DNA of 64,000 nt from Limnanthes douglasii subsp. nivea. Taxonomy: Eukaryota > Streptophyta > Magnoliopsida > Brassicales > Limnanthaceae. The translations under genes and the position numbers were made by a program. The notes beneath the pieces are model-generated. The model did not search any database, had not been told where the DNA came from, and saw nothing but the letters and a program-made list of their open reading frames with translations. Of this stretch, positions 33,061 through 45,121 are shown in pieces; the stretch's first letter is position 1, and every line of letters begins with the position of its first letter. Location: the NCBI GenBank assembly GCA_036936605.1, contig JAUPFV010000005.1, positions 151,777,195 through 151,841,194 on the forward strand. Direction: 5' to 3'.

Positions 33061-33912
33061 TTAAAAAATAACCAAACAATAATTATTATTTTTATATAAT
33101 TTCTAAATAGTTTATGTGAACGTATAAAATCAAAGAATCAACATAACTAAAATAATCTTGTATATCAAGAAACAACCAAACAATAATTTGAGACAAATAA
33201 AATAACAAAAATTAGAAAACAAAACTAGCATCGATAAACGACTTAGAAAAAAATGCATATATGATTGGAAAAAAAATAAAGAAAACAAGAATTGATTGTG
33301 AATTACAGAAGAAGTTGATTGCAAAAGAATGAAATCTAGAATCAAATAAAAAAGAAAAACAAAACCTAGAATCCAAGAAAGAAAAAAAAACATAGAATTC
33401 AATGAAGAACATATTATAGGCATACAAACAAAGCTATCATTGATATTTTCAAAAGTCCTTGTGGTTATTGCTAATACTAATTTAGCATTACGTGTTTAAT
33501 TGTAATTTATCAAACCTTGGATGATTATTGGTATATAAGTATATATATATATATCATGATTTTAAAACTTAATTAAACAAATTTATAAAAAATAAAAAAC
33601 ATTTTCTGTTTATGAAATAATATAACGCTTATGATTTATTTTATATATTTCTTGAAAAAAAATCGACTCACTTGATATTATCAGTTTACCTTTCTCATCT
33701 AATTAAATTTACAAAATCATGTCATTGGGTTGTTAAATCTTTGATCTACAACAATTTGAAATTAAAACGTAAACTATCAAACTTATACAAATCATTTCAA
33801 GATTCGAATCCAAAACGAAAACATAAAAATATATAAAACTTCATTTTATCTAGGTCGAGCTAATAAATTGAGGAAAACATTAAAGAGCGAAGAAAATAGA
33901 ATAAACAACTAA
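33061..33912. other. AT-rich DNA, nothing recognised
   Basis: The stretch is poly-A/T rich. Minus-strand frames at 33130-33427 are Phe/Leu/Ile-rich products of base composition. No repeat ends or primer sites seen. Confidence 0.35.
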
Positions 33913-33917
33913 CAAGG

Positions 33918-34411
33918 TGATGACGACGAGATAATATTGAAACAACCGACGTCTACAAGAAAGAAGAAGAACAATAGATAAAACCCTAACTTTAGGTTAG
34001 AGAGAAAAAGAGACTCCGTAAAACTAATCTCAAAATTGAATTAAACCAAGTCTAACTAATAGCATTTAGGGGTTGAGAGACTTTTTATAGATGTGGTCGA
34101 AACCCTACACAAAATTTACATCTTTCTCCGCATAATAAGATAAAGTTCAACTCAATTTCATAGCGACTGGAACTGTCAAAGTATTTGAAATAAATCCAAC
34201 AAAAATAAAAAACTGCTGAAAACACGATAAGAGCTAAACGCTTGAATTTTGGGCCTCAACTTCATCACCCGAATTTCTCGTGATGCTTCCAAAATTTGTT
34301 GGCCGTCTTGACACTATGAAACCGCATAATTATGATAATCGAGCCCCAGATAAGGCTCATTTTTGTTTGTTCAAAAAGGTCATATAGTCATGGGCTTGTG
34401 CGACTACATTA
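33918..34411 (-). repeat. Gypsy-1 3' LTR
   Basis: It aligns with 38782-39305 over most of its length (for example AGAGAAAAAGAGACTC, CAAAATTGAATTAAACCAAG, CTTTTTATAGA). Confidence 0.88.
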
Positions 34412-35660
34412 TCCTCTCCTCTCCTTGGGAAGAATTTGCAGCACCAAATGCTTCACGTTGAAGATGTTGTGGGTCTTCATGTGGCTGGGTAGCTTTAACT
34501 TGTATGCATTGTGATTAATCTTCTCAACGATTTCGAACGAACATATATTTATTGCTTGTAGTTTGTTGCACTCATGGGCATGATAACGATCCTTTGTCAA
34601 AATAGCTCATACGAAGTCCCTTGCTGTAAACTTCATCAGTCAACGCTTCTTATCTGCGAAAAACTTGTACTTTTAAATTGTTTCTTCAAGGTGCTTTCTC
34701 GTGCTCTCATGGATCTCCCAGAAATCAGTGATGACGGTCTCGACCTTGACCGGAACCTTGTTAAGAGTCGGGAATGCCAAATCTATACGACCTCGTGGGT
34801 TATAGCCATAGGCTACCATAAATGGACTATGCCAACTACTCCTCTTATGATGCATATTATAGGAAAACTCAACATGATAAATGAGAGAATCCAATTCTTT
34901 TCAATTCCCCAACATATTTTCCAATGTTCGATTGGTTACCTCAATTTGCCCATGTGTCTGTGGGTGATATGCGCTACTAAACCTCAGTTTTGTGATTGAA
35001 AGGCGCCACAAACTCCTCCAAAAATGTCCGATAAACCATGTATCTCTGTCAGAAACAATGTTCAGCGAGAGACCATATCAACGTCAGACCTTTCCAAAGT
35101 ATAGATTGGAAACGCTCACGATGTCCGTGGTTTTCTTGCACTCAATAAAGTGAGTCATCTTAAAAACTTATCAACAACCATAAAAAAGTTGTTACCTCTC
35201 CGCGTTCTCGGAAATCCAGAGACAAAATCCATGCTCACACTTTCCCACAGACTCTTTGGTATATGAATTGGTAAGTATAGACTTGCATTGGAGGTCGTGC
35301 CTTCGTCATCTAACAAAACTGACGGCCAACCATAAAACAGATAACATATCTCCTCAAATGCGGCCATAAAAACTGGTGAGATATAGAATGGAGGGTCTGA
35401 TCTCGACCAACATGTCCCTCGTTGTGCCTTTCGAGTACAATCAATAGTCTCAAACTGAATTCAGGAATACATTGTAAGTTACTTGTAAAGAGGTAGCTGG
35501 TACTCATAAAATTTTTTCTCAAAAGTCAGTCGACGTCCTCTAGAATAGAACAAAATATGGACACTAGCCAGTAGATCATTCATCATCTCAAATGCCACAA
35601 CCTCTCCTTTTATAAGAATTATCATACTTCTTCCGCTTAATGCATCAGTCACAGTTTTAA
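34412..35660 (-). pseudogene. Gypsy-1 integrase relic
   Basis: From right to left: the H2C2 zinc region near 35480-35340 ([17 protein letters not shown]), VSMDFVSGFPRTRRGNNFFM with the first catalytic Asp, then the frame 34894-34673 (FSYNMHHKRSSWHSPFMVAYG, matching FAYNxxxHxSTxxSPFxVxYG), and the C-terminal module 34600-34409 (LTKDR-like, INHNAYKLKLPSHMKTHNIF). No chromodomain follows. The C-terminal module is like that of Gypsy-2, so both belong to a related lineage. Confidence 0.85.
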
Positions 35661-36770
35661 CTTCCCCCAAAGTGTGCTTGATAGAAATATTAAAACGCCG
35701 CTAATCGTGCGTGACGTGAAGAGGGTTTCTCTTAACTTCGTACATACTTCGAGGAATCATAATCGGTGTACAGTAAAAAATCATTATAGGCCAAGTTGGA
35801 ACTCTAGTGCTTCAAAGCCCGCATCACTGCATACCTTATCATACGTGTTGGAGGTGAGTTTAGCCCCACTTAACTTCTCACTGAAGTAGGCCACAAGTCG
35901 TCCCTTTTGGCTTAGCACAACTCCAATGCTTAGTCCAGATGCATCACAATGCAATTCAAACCATGTAGAAAAATCAGGTAGAACCAGAATAGATGCAGTG
36001 GAATGTCTTACCATAATCTCTTTAAACGTAGTAGTCGCTTTAGGGGTCCAATAAAACGTCTTGCCCGCCATACAATCTGTAATATGAGTCATGCCAGTAC
36101 TGAAGTTATAGACGAACCTGATATAGAATAAAACTAGCCCATGAAAGACTTCAGTGATAGAGGTAGGTATAGGCCAGTCAGGTACTGCTGCTACCTCAGA
36201 CTCATCCACTGATAAACCATCATTCAAAACAACATACCCAAGGAATATGATTGAATCTGTCATAAATAAGCATTTTCCTAGTCCTCCATAAAACTTCTCT
36301 TGCCTCTAAACAACTAATATTTCTCTTAAATGCTGGAGGTGTAACTCGTCCGTAGTACTATAGATCAAAATGTCATCAAAATAAAAAACTAAGAACTTTC
36401 AAATGAAAGGACGAAATACATGATTCATTATCCTCAAAAATAGTTTAGAAGCATTAGAAAGACCAAATTGTATGACCATCCACTCAAACAAACTTTCTCG
36501 GGTCTTAAAGTCTGTCTTCCACTCATCTCTCATTCGAATGCGGATCTAGTGATACCCTATTTTCAAGTCCAGTTTCATAAACACTGTAGCATCACTCACT
36601 TGATCTAATAAATCATCAATTTTGGGAATGGGAACATGATACCTAACTATAATCTTGTGGATAGCCCGACTATCCACACATATCATTATTGAACCATCCT
36701 CTTGGGTTTTAACAGTGTTGGAACCGCACAAAGACTAAGACTCTCACATATGTGGTATTTATTCAATAGT
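35661..36770 (-). pseudogene. Gypsy-1 reverse transcriptase and RNase H relic
   Basis: The 36731-36546 frame has CVDSRAIHKIIVRYHVPIPK and DATVFMKLDLKIGYH, standard reverse transcriptase motifs. YFDDILIYS is encoded near 36370-36395 in another frame. The 36263-35784 frame has FLGYVV, then RNase H starting [20 protein letters not shown] and LVAYFSEKL. In-frame stops separate the blocks. Confidence 0.85.
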
Positions 36771-37033
36771 TCATGCACCTGTCTACGAAGCTCCTCATGC
36801 TCTATCAGACTCATTCGGTAGTGCAGTCGGTTTGGCAGACTAGCACCCGCCACTAGGTCAAGCTAGTGTTGGATGTCTCATAATAGAGGAAGGCATGAAG
36901 GAAAATTATAGGGAAACAGAATAGAAAAATATACTAATAGCGGGTGAACTCACTTAGGTATCCTAGGAAATGGATCATCATTATATTCTCTTACCACCAA
37001 TAGATAAATAATTCATGTATCACTAGCATGTTC

Positions 37034-37572
37034 TCAACATGTTTTATGAGCTAGAAAGTTCCTACCTGACTCTTGTGATACAACAAGTGTAGGTTTTGGG
37101 GATACCTCCTTAGATGGGCCTAACATAATTTTGGTGTTATTCAATATTGAACTATAGCGTTTTTTCCTACCATCGTACATGAAACTTCTATCAAATTTCC
37201 ATTGTCGGCCTAGAATTAAGTGACGAGCATCCATATCAATAACAGCACACCATGCCTTATCCTTATAATTACCGATATAAAAGGACACTTATATCTTTCA
37301 GAAATTGTTACCTCACTATTTTTCTTTAACCACGAAAGTTTGTAGGGGATGGGGTGATTTTCTGTCTTCAAGGCTACCTTATGCACAACTTCTTCGGAAA
37401 TCACATTATTGCAACTCTCTGAATCAATTATAAATTCAAATACCTTTACTCTAATAGTACAAGTTGACTGGAATATGTTATTTCGCAACCAATGATCACT
37501 GTCACTGCTCACCTTAAACGTGAAACATATACACCATAGAACGAAAAAATTCCCAACATCTCCTTCATACAA
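37034..37572 (-). pseudogene. Gypsy-1 protease relic
   Basis: Frames 37572-37216 and 37288-37034 give WLRNNIFQSTCTI and FIIDSESCNNVISEE, where the aspartic protease D-S/A-G triplet reads D-S-E, then AWCAVIDMDARHLILGRQWKFD. Gypsy-2 has DAGS at the equivalent place. Confidence 0.82.
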
Positions 37573-37599
37573 CTCTTATGACTGAACTTCATCAATAAC

Positions 37600-38760
37600 A
37601 TTATCCATTTTCACATCCAACCGTGGCTCACCCTGAAAATCCACATATCTTAGGATACAGCCCCTCGACTTTTATAATTCATGCTAGAATTTTGGACACT
37701 GCGATGCAATGTGCCCTGTTTCTTGACAATGCTAGCGGTTGACCTGTGAGTAAGTACCTAATTGACTATGGACCTGTGAGTAAGTACCTGTACGAATAGG
37801 GGCTGCAGTTTGTACTACTGAGCTAGGACTTGGAACCGTCCTTTATGGAAACACCATCGGTGCTGTCCTTGTAGTATCTCCACCTACTCGCATTGTCGAA
37901 ATTGATTTATTTAGACACAAGGCACATTGATGTGCTTCAGACTCATTGACAGGGCTAAACATATTCAATTGGTCCCGAAAGTGTTGTTTTATTTTACCTA
38001 CGTAGCGGGATATTAATTGATTCTCCATATCAACAAGATCCACACGATTTTGTAGGTTGAAAAAATTGTTAGTTTATTCATCAACAATGTTTAAAATTTA
38101 TTTTAGGTTTTAGAATTGCGGGTATATTATTCTTGCATAATTGTTGGGAATAACCGCAACCCTCAAGCGTTTCACAAATTTAACATAAGTAGTTATTGTC
38201 AGCTTACTTTGCCTCGACCAGGTTTGCTTTAGCTGCTGCCACCAAGATGCAGCTCGGTCTCAAAACTTAGTAGCGACCAATTGTACCCTTTTTTCCGTCC
38301 AGAACTTCTTTAAAATCAAGGAATTCTTCCACCTAGGCGATCAAATCTAAAAATCCTTCGGTTGAAGATCCCCATAAAGCTTTGAGATCTCACGTCTGAA
38401 TCCTGACTCCTAGCGGTTGTTTGTATTCTAATCAAAATTTCTCGCTGGCGACTACTCAAAGAACTTCTCACGGTAGTCTTGGGTATTAAATGAACCTCTA
38501 CCCTGTTCTCTTCGAGCAGGAAACATATTATGTTCCTGACCGGTCTCTCTCTCAGATCCCGATGGTTTGGTATTCAAAAACCTATGCATAGCCTCCTACA
38601 TATTCCTCATTTGATCTCCCAATAACTTCATCTATTCTCCCATCTAGCCAAATCAAATTTCTATCTCCTCCCGACCGACTGGTTCTGCGACTGGAGTAGT
38701 GAACTTCCCGAGAGAGGTTATCTTAGGTGGCATATCTTTTTAATCCATGTAGTAGGCGCT
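37600..38760 (-). pseudogene. Gypsy-1 gag relic
   Basis: The 38043-37843 frame has YVGKIKQHFRDQLNMFSP and EAHQCAL, matching the C-terminal part of Retrotrans_gag (compare RYIGGLRLQLQDVLNMFDP in Gypsy-2). A zinc knuckle with a stop inside (GHIASQCPKF) is readable near 37690-37730. GACCTGTGAGTAAGTACCT is repeated in tandem with a short spacer at about 37739-37790. Confidence 0.78.
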
Positions 38761-38781
38761 ATTGCGCTCTGATACCAATTA

Positions 38782-39305
38782 TGATGGTAGCAAGATAATG
38801 GGGAAAGAACCAACGACTGAAAAACTCAATAAAGAAGAAGAACATTAGATAAAATCCTAACCCTGGGTTATGGAGAAAAAGAGACTCATAAAAATAATCT
38901 CAAAATTGAATTAAACCAAGTTTGAGTAAAAGTAGGGCTTGAGAGCCTTTTTATAGAAGTGCTCGAAACCTCACACATATATTACAACCTTATCTCCGCA
39001 TAATAAATAAAGCGCAACCCAATTTCAAAGCGGTTGGAGATTTCCAAGTACTTTAAATAAATCCAACAAAAATAGAAAGCTGCTGAAAAACACGAAAACA
39101 ACTAAATGAGTTAATAAACACTAGAATTTTGGGGTTGAACTTCATCACCTGGTTTTTCTTGTGTTGCTCTCGTAAGTTATTGGGGTGCTTAACACATTCA
39201 ATTTGAGTAGTCGCAACGCCATATTATAATAACTAAGCCCCAAATAAGGCTCGTTTCCGTTTGTAAAAAAGGGCCATATAGCCATTGACTTGTGCAACTA
39301 CATCA
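38782..39305 (-). repeat. Gypsy-1 5' LTR
   Basis: Plus-strand TGATGG to ACATCA, adjoining the tRNA-iMet primer site with a 4-base gap. Confidence 0.88.
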
Positions 39306-39310
39306 CAAAG

Positions 39311-39925
39311 TTTCTCCATCATGTTATTAAAAAAAGGGAACGTCGAAGATATATCATTCGGATTGAGAATTAAGAACAATATTGTAACCATTTACTTGTT
39401 ATGGACTGTATGACACGTCCCCTTACCGGAAACCGGATGATGATGATGTCTCACTACGATGATTACATGCAGAAGTATGAGAGATATATTATTTATCCTA
39501 ATGTTCTTGATGAGCGTTATGTAGTCGAGATGATTCATAAAATCAACCATGGTAGACCTCTTGAGGACAATGATGAAATATAAAGAATTTTGTGAATTCA
39601 GTTATGAAAATCACCACTCTTTGGCTCGTTTTCCTTTTATGTATTCTGATACTCTGTATGTTCTCATAACCACATTGAAAGATGTTGTTGTACTATTGTA
39701 TGCTCAAATGGATTTTCTAAGTACCGGGTGAAAACTTTGTTATGTATTTTGTATTGTTGTACGATTAGATGATATTGTTTTAATATTTGACTTTGATATT
39801 TTGTATGTTATGTTATGTTAATGATTTGAACATGTATTATGGTTTATTGTGGATATTGTATGTGGTGGTTATGTTTCGTTTCTTATTATCTACACAAGCG
39901 TCTGATGGGACAAAAAAAGTTAGGC
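39311..39925. other. Unassigned stretch, possible old coding remnant
   Basis: Frames 39401-39583 and 39549-39731 run on continuously in codon-like sequence (MDCMTRPLTG...; FCEFSYENHHSLARFPF), but I do not recognise a family. No promoter or splice signals are evident. Confidence 0.3.
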
Positions 39926-40380
39926 AATAATGTTTCAAAGGTTTTGGATCTATACCAGCGGTACAAAAAGACCACACCGCATGTACGATTGTGGCACCGT
40001 TCGTGTAAAAATTCCACAACGGTGGTGTAGTATTGTACCCGAAGTATATAAATGTTATATATTTGATACATATAGGTATTTTATATTGATATTTGGACTC
40101 TTAACCGACGGTATATGGATCACATATCGTCGGTATGATGGTCACACCGTCAGTATGAAAATTTCAGACCGATATTCTAGTAATATGCCGGCGGAATGAC
40201 AATTCTGCACAACCGTTATACCGTAGAGTTTTTGTGGGTGATCTGTAGTTTATTTTTGGATCCCAAACCAACTGTTTAAGATTTCATACCACTGATATTA
40301 TTGTGACTTCAGCGGTATACAAATTCAATACCGACGGTCTAGTATTGTATCGACGATATGACAAATAGAGATCAAAATTC
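39926..40380. repeat. Array of palindrome-like ACCGACGGTAT motifs
   Basis: Variants of TACCGnCGGTA recur about ten times: near 39956, 40017, 40098, 40127, 40146, 40183, 40214, 40310 and 40334, often next to ATGACAAAT or TATGAAAAT. This GC-richer block leads into the LTR that ends at 40715, and may be part of it. Confidence 0.6.
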
Positions 40381-42250
40381 CAAGGTTTAGGGACCAACAA
40401 TTCTATTTTAATGCGCTTTGTATATTCTATTTAATATTTTAAGTATTTAATTAAAACAATAAATCAAATCTTATTGTTTTGATTTGATATGATTTGATTT
40501 TATTATGTTTGTTTTATTTTATATTAAAATTCTTTTAGGGTTTTGAGCGATTCATATTTATGGCATTCAAAACTCTAGCTTCAACGATGGGCTATTTGTT
40601 GAAAATAAATATTTTATTTAACTTTTGAGTTTGTGTTTCCCTATTTTAGGGTTACTTTTACCCATCAAATACTGATGTTATCAATCGTTCTCGTTGATAT
40701 TCTCCTACAATATCATTTGGTATCACAACCTAAGATATCCCGCTATGCAGACACATTATTAATCATACCGCCAAAGAAGGACGTATTTGACGAACCAGTA
40801 TACGATGACTAAGACGATGATTATTTAATGGTGAAAAATTCCGAGGATGCAAAAGAGAGAGCTCATCATGAACGTTAGTATCACAGGAATATATTAATTG
40901 TCAACAAGACGCGGTGTAATGCTGCTGCGTTTAAAACACCAGCATTCTTACCGAGGAACTTATTCAAGGTTCCAACCAGTGGTGATCTGGTTTCAAATGT
41001 CTCGTGAGAGAAAACAAAGATATTGATTTCCTAGTGATGTTATTCGTGATATACCATTTAATACAGGTGAAATCAATTCTTTTAGATAATTTACTAAAGT
41101 AATTTGTAATGGTATATTGTTAATGTTTGTTGCTGGTCGAGAAAAACATATTTTTTAAACAAGAAACTACATTATCAGAGTTTTGAAACTCAGACGTATT
41201 TTAACAACATCCTATTAAACGCGTACTCGAAATTTCAAGTTTTTCACGATGCAGAAAAAATGTTCGATGAAATGTTTAGAAAAGGAATATGGGTATCTTC
41301 CAAAATGCTAAATTTAGGATGTGATGTTGTGTATAGAGGATTATTAAAGAATGACCTCATGGTCGCATTGAATATATTAAAGTTTAGTGGCTCTAAAGGG
41401 ATATATATTTTGGAAGGAAAGAAAGCAAAAATGGTATAATTGAACTCTGTGGTCGGCCTATTTGGGAAGATGTTGAAGATCCAACTGATGTTGATCATAT
41501 TATGAATTTAGGGGCGAATTCTTCTCAACCGGGAGAGGATGATATTGGCCATATGACCTACAACTATATAGCTGTTTTCGACAGACGCTAAGGGACCTTA
41601 TTGCTGACTCAGTGATCAGATTTGAACGCCGCGGGTATTCAAATTGAGCGTATTAACAAGCCTTATAACTGTAAAAAACGTAAAATAGTCACGAAATTTG
41701 GGCCCAAAATTCAACGTTTAGAGACTGAAAACTCTATTTTCATGCGCTTTGCATTTGCTTTTAAAAATATTCTAAGTATAAAATTAAAATAATAAATCAA
41801 ATCTGTTCTGATTCGATATGATTTGGTTTTATTATGTTTGCTTTATTTTCTTATTTTTGTATTAGGGTTTTGAGCGATTTCTATTTAAGGTGTTCTAAAC
41901 CCTAGCTTGAACGATTAGCTTTTTTGTTTAAATTAAATATTTTATTGAATTTTGAGTATGTGTTTTCCTAGTTTAGGATTACTTTTATCGATCAAATACT
42001 GATGTTATAAATCGTTCTTGCTGGTATTTTGCTACGATATTATTTGGTATCATAGCCTGAGATATCCTGCTATGCAAACACATTATCAATCATGCCACCA
42101 AAGAGAGACGTATTTGATGAACCAATATATGATTACTACGACGATGTGACCATCAATATCAGGTTCCAAATACGTTATGATGTTGCTGCGTTTAAAGCTT
42201 GTTACCTAGGAACTTATTCAGGTTCAAACTAGTGGTGATCTAGTTATCAA
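40295..42250 (+). mobile_element. Second mini gypsy-like family: LTR - internal - LTR - internal
   Basis: LTR A ends at 40715 (CTACAATATCA) followed by a variant primer site TTGGTATCACAACC. The interior (40716-41539) starts with a short frame in the style of a gypsy gag start (PPKKDVFDEPVYD), and ends with GGGCGAATTCTTCTCAACC and purine tract GGGAGAGGA. LTR B (41540-42042) begins TGATAT and ends ATATTA, then another primer site TTGGTATCATAGCC and a second interior start (PPKRDVFDEPIYD) to about 42250. No pol is present. The LTR A left end is unclear. The arrangement suggests unequal recombination between elements or LTRs. Confidence 0.7.
41540..42042 (+). repeat. Complete LTR B of the second mini gypsy-like family
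   Basis: 503 bp, preceded by a purine tract and followed by a primer site, so it looks like a 3' LTR and a 5' LTR at once. From about 41700 on it aligns with 40370-40715 (ATGCGCTTTG, GGGTTTTGAGCGAT, CAAATACTGATGTTAT). Confidence 0.75.
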
Positions 42251-42833
42251 ATGTTTCATGGGGGAAGACAAAGATACTGTTTTGGCTAAAGCCTTTGAAT
42301 AATTTATTGAAGATATATGAAGAAACTTACAACGTATGGAGGCTTGAATAATTTATGTTCTAAAGCCTTTGAATCTCATTGTAAAGCAAATTCTTCTAAT
42401 ATTTTGTGTATTAACTGAAATTTTATTTCTTTTTGAGGTCTCTGATAAGGGTGTCATTATCGGAGTAGATACTGTTGGGCCGAATGTCATTAAATAGTAG
42501 TAAACCTAGGCATAACCAAGAGATTCCGACACCATACCGAGGTGACCTACAAATAGCATATTTTTGCCACGCCCAACGATGACACCGACACCCGATCGAA
42601 GAGCTTCCGCACCATACCGAGACGACCTACAAAGCAGCAAACACATATCAAATCAAACGGCTAAGTAGAGGTCCAGCCGTTAAACACCGACGTCACTTCA
42701 CAATGAACGACCGAGCAGAGGTCTTGGGGAAAACCATGTGCCATCTGATTAAAGTCCGTCTATGCTATAACTTGACCGAGCAAAGGCTACCTGGATAAAC
42801 CGACATGGTCAGATCCAGATCTACTAAATAAGT
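42251..42833. repeat. Unassigned GC-richer stretch with a direct repeat
   Basis: A word of about 30 bp, CACCATACCGAG(G/A)(T/C)GACCTACAAA, occurs near 42520 and 42610. The block from 42471 (TGTTGGGCC) to 42830 is GC-richer than its surroundings and may be an LTR fragment. It has no partner in the window. Confidence 0.4.
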
Positions 42834-43227
42834 TGTTATTAAATTACTATGCAATTATCACAAAATGGCTCAAGCACAGAATATATGCGAATTAAAGATT
42901 TAAATGAACACATGATTTAACGTGGTTCGACAATTGTCTACGTCCACTGGCGCCGCCAGAGAAAAGAGTTTCACTATGGTAGAAAAGGTACAGATTTCAG
43001 ACTGTGTTTTGTGTCATCCTAGTAGTCTATTTATAGGGAATTAATAGACTTACTAGACAATGGGCCTAATGGGCTCACACGACAAGATTGACACGATAAT
43101 TTCACAACACTTAACTGTACTGCCGGACACAGTACACTAGCAAGGCACAATATCACTATCACAAACATAAAACTGTACTGCCGGACACAGTACACCGTCA
43201 AGGCACTATTCGACTCATTCAAAACAA
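42834..43227 (-). repeat. Copia-3 3' LTR
   Basis: 394 bp, highly similar to 46364-46684 plus 51615-51672. It contains a duplicated block AACTGTACTGCCGGACACAGTACAC (near 43112 and 43170, described here by position; over 20 bases long), which the 5' LTR has once. Confidence 0.9.
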
Positions 43228-43383
43228 ATCTTCCCCTTGAGGCGAATATCCTTTCTTCACTATCAACAAAGAAACTTCTCTTCTTCCGACTCACAAAATG
43301 CCCCTAAAGAATTCACTCTATACTGCGAACACCAATCCAGTTTAGGCACTCCCTAAACTTTCGAACTGATACTGACTTGGTCA

Positions 43384-43772
43384 TTATATCTGCTGGTGTG
43401 TAGACACTTTCTTCACATCAACAATTCCCTTTGATATTATATCACGAATAAAATGATACCTAACATCTATGTGCTTTGTATGCTCATGGTAAATCTGGTT
43501 TCCTGTAATGTGTATGGAGCTTTGACTATCACAAAACAGTTTTGTAGTAGTCTTATCCAAGCCAAATCTGCCACCAAACCTTGCAACCATATTGCCTCTT
43601 TAACTGCTTCTGTTACCGCCATGTACTCTGCCTCTGTTGTAGACAAAGCTACAGTAGCTTGCAACTGTGCTTTCCAACTGATCGCACTCCCAGCTAGAGT
43701 AAATACATATCCTGTCAGAGATCTTATTTTATCCATATCACCTGCAAAATCAGAATCAACTAAACCAACCAA
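43384..43772 (-). pseudogene. Copia-3 RNase H
   Basis: The 43772-43467 frame begins [20 protein letters not shown] and includes [20 protein letters not shown] with the Glu of RNase H. A frameshift leads to 43590-43384 with [20 protein letters not shown] and [14 protein letters not shown]. These are the regular copia RNase H blocks in order. The domain follows the integrase linker directly because the reverse transcriptase is missing. Confidence 0.88.
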
Positions 43773-43799
43773 GAATCCTGCAATCGGTCTTGTTAAAAG

Positions 43800-44184
43800 T
43801 TAAGCCGACGTTCACAGTATTCTTTTGAAGAGATTCAATCTCTTCCCCCATAGCACCAATCCATCAATCTGCCTCTGAACTCGCTATAGCTTCTCTGTAG
43901 CTACTAGGTTCCTGCATCTCAACTTCTTCTGCAATTGACAGAGCATATGCAACTAGATTCGCATACCTTTTTGGAAGTCTAATATCACCTCTTTCTCTGC
44001 CCAATGCTATGCTATAAGGTTGTTGTTCTGGTTCAGGTGCATTATCGTCACTATCATCCGATGCTGACGCTTCACCTCCTGATTCTAGATCATCCTCATA
44101 ACCATTTGAATTATTGGACTTGCTAGGAACTGATTCTACTTCAAGCTTGACCTGTTTACTGACAACCGATCCTGATTCGACCAA
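43800..44184 (-). pseudogene. Copia-3 integrase-RT linker with reverse transcriptase deletion
   Basis: The frame 44184-43864 is an acidic, Ser-rich linker ending in YALSIAEEVEMQEPSSYREA, the segment that normally leads into reverse transcriptase. After EEIESLQKN (about 43830) the sequence jumps to NVGLTFNK, which belongs just before RNase H. About 200-250 residues of reverse transcriptase are therefore missing. Confidence 0.85.
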
Positions 44185-45069
44185 TTATGTTAGTTCCTTC
44201 TCACTGTCTATCGAAGCAAACTCATTAAAAGTAATGTCCCTACTGAAGAGAAAACCTGGAGACTTTGGACAGGTACACCATAACCTATATCCATTCACTC
44301 TAGTAGCATATCCTAGAAATATGCACCTCTTTTCCCTCGGCTCAAGCTTACCATCTCTCACATGAGCATACGCAGGACAACCGAACACCCTCAAATGTTC
44401 ACAATCAGCCGACGATCCAGACCAAATCTCAAAAGGAGTTTTACAATCAATTGTCATTGATGGAGACCGATTTACCAAGTAACATGCTGTATTGATAGCT
44501 TCAGCCCAAAAATATTTTCCCACACCGGAATGCGAGAGCATACTTCATGCCTTGTCACAAAGTGTTCTGTTCATTCTTTCTACGATTCCATTATGTTGTG
44601 ATGTTCTAGAACAAGTGCGATGGCACACTATTCCCTCAGCTTCGCAGAACTCGTTGAACTCACGATTGCAATATTCTAACCCATTATCTATCCTAAGACG
44701 TCTGATTTTTCTTCCTGTTTGCTGCTCAATCATCATCTTCCATTTGAAAAATGTTGAATATGCCTCATCTTTCGTTTTCAGAAAGTAAACACACACCATC
44801 CTTGAATAATCATCAATCAAAGTCATGTATTATTTGGCTTCGTTCTTGGATGGAATTCTGTTTGGACCCCAAAGATCTGAGTGAATCTAGTCCACTGTCC
44901 TTTTAGTCTTTCTTACAGCCAATTTGCTGAATTTGACTCTAGTTTGTTTACCAAACACACAGTGCTCACAAAATCCCAATGATTCTGCTTTATACCCTTT
45001 CAACAAATATCTCTTTCCCAAAACAACTAATCCTCTGTCACTCATGTGACCAAGACGCCAATGCCACAA
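44185..45069 (-). pseudogene. Copia-3 pre-integrase and integrase
   Basis: 45069-44887: WHWRLGHMSDRGLVVLGKR and FCEHCVFGKQTRVKF, the zinc-binding pre-integrase domain (H...CxxC). 44826-44545: LIDDYSRMVCVYFL, RIDNGLEY and HNGIVERMNR, which supply the D, D, E of the catalytic triad. 44541-44185: YLVNRSPSMTIDCKTPFEIW and LRVFGCPAYAHV. Stops at 44887-44889 and 44545-44547 lie in the same frame, so it is close to intact. The enzyme would insert the cDNA. Confidence 0.9.
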
Positions 45070-45121
45070 CTTATTTTGATCCTTCCTACTTTGGCTATTA
45101 CTCTTTGATGATGCTACTCCC

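Larger units (their letters stand above)
33918..39305 (-). mobile_element. Gypsy-1: decayed Ty3/gypsy element
   Basis: LTRs of about 494 bp (33918-34411) and 524 bp (38782-39305) on the minus strand. Plus-strand ends TGATG...CATCA are intact in the right copy. Primer site TGGTATCAGAGC (plus 38766-38777) and a long purine tract (AAGGAGAGGAGAGGA, plus about 34412-34426) sit where expected. Flanks are CAAGG (33913-33917) and CAAAG (39306-39310), a 4/5 match. Order on the minus strand: gag, protease, reverse transcriptase, RNase H, integrase. That order (integrase last) defines Ty3/gypsy. Coding is broken by many stops. Confidence 0.88.

Noticed and set aside
33130..33427. Two Phe-rich minus-strand frames resembling membrane proteins
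   Set aside because: Composition artefact of A-rich plus-strand DNA; overlapping frames show the same bias.
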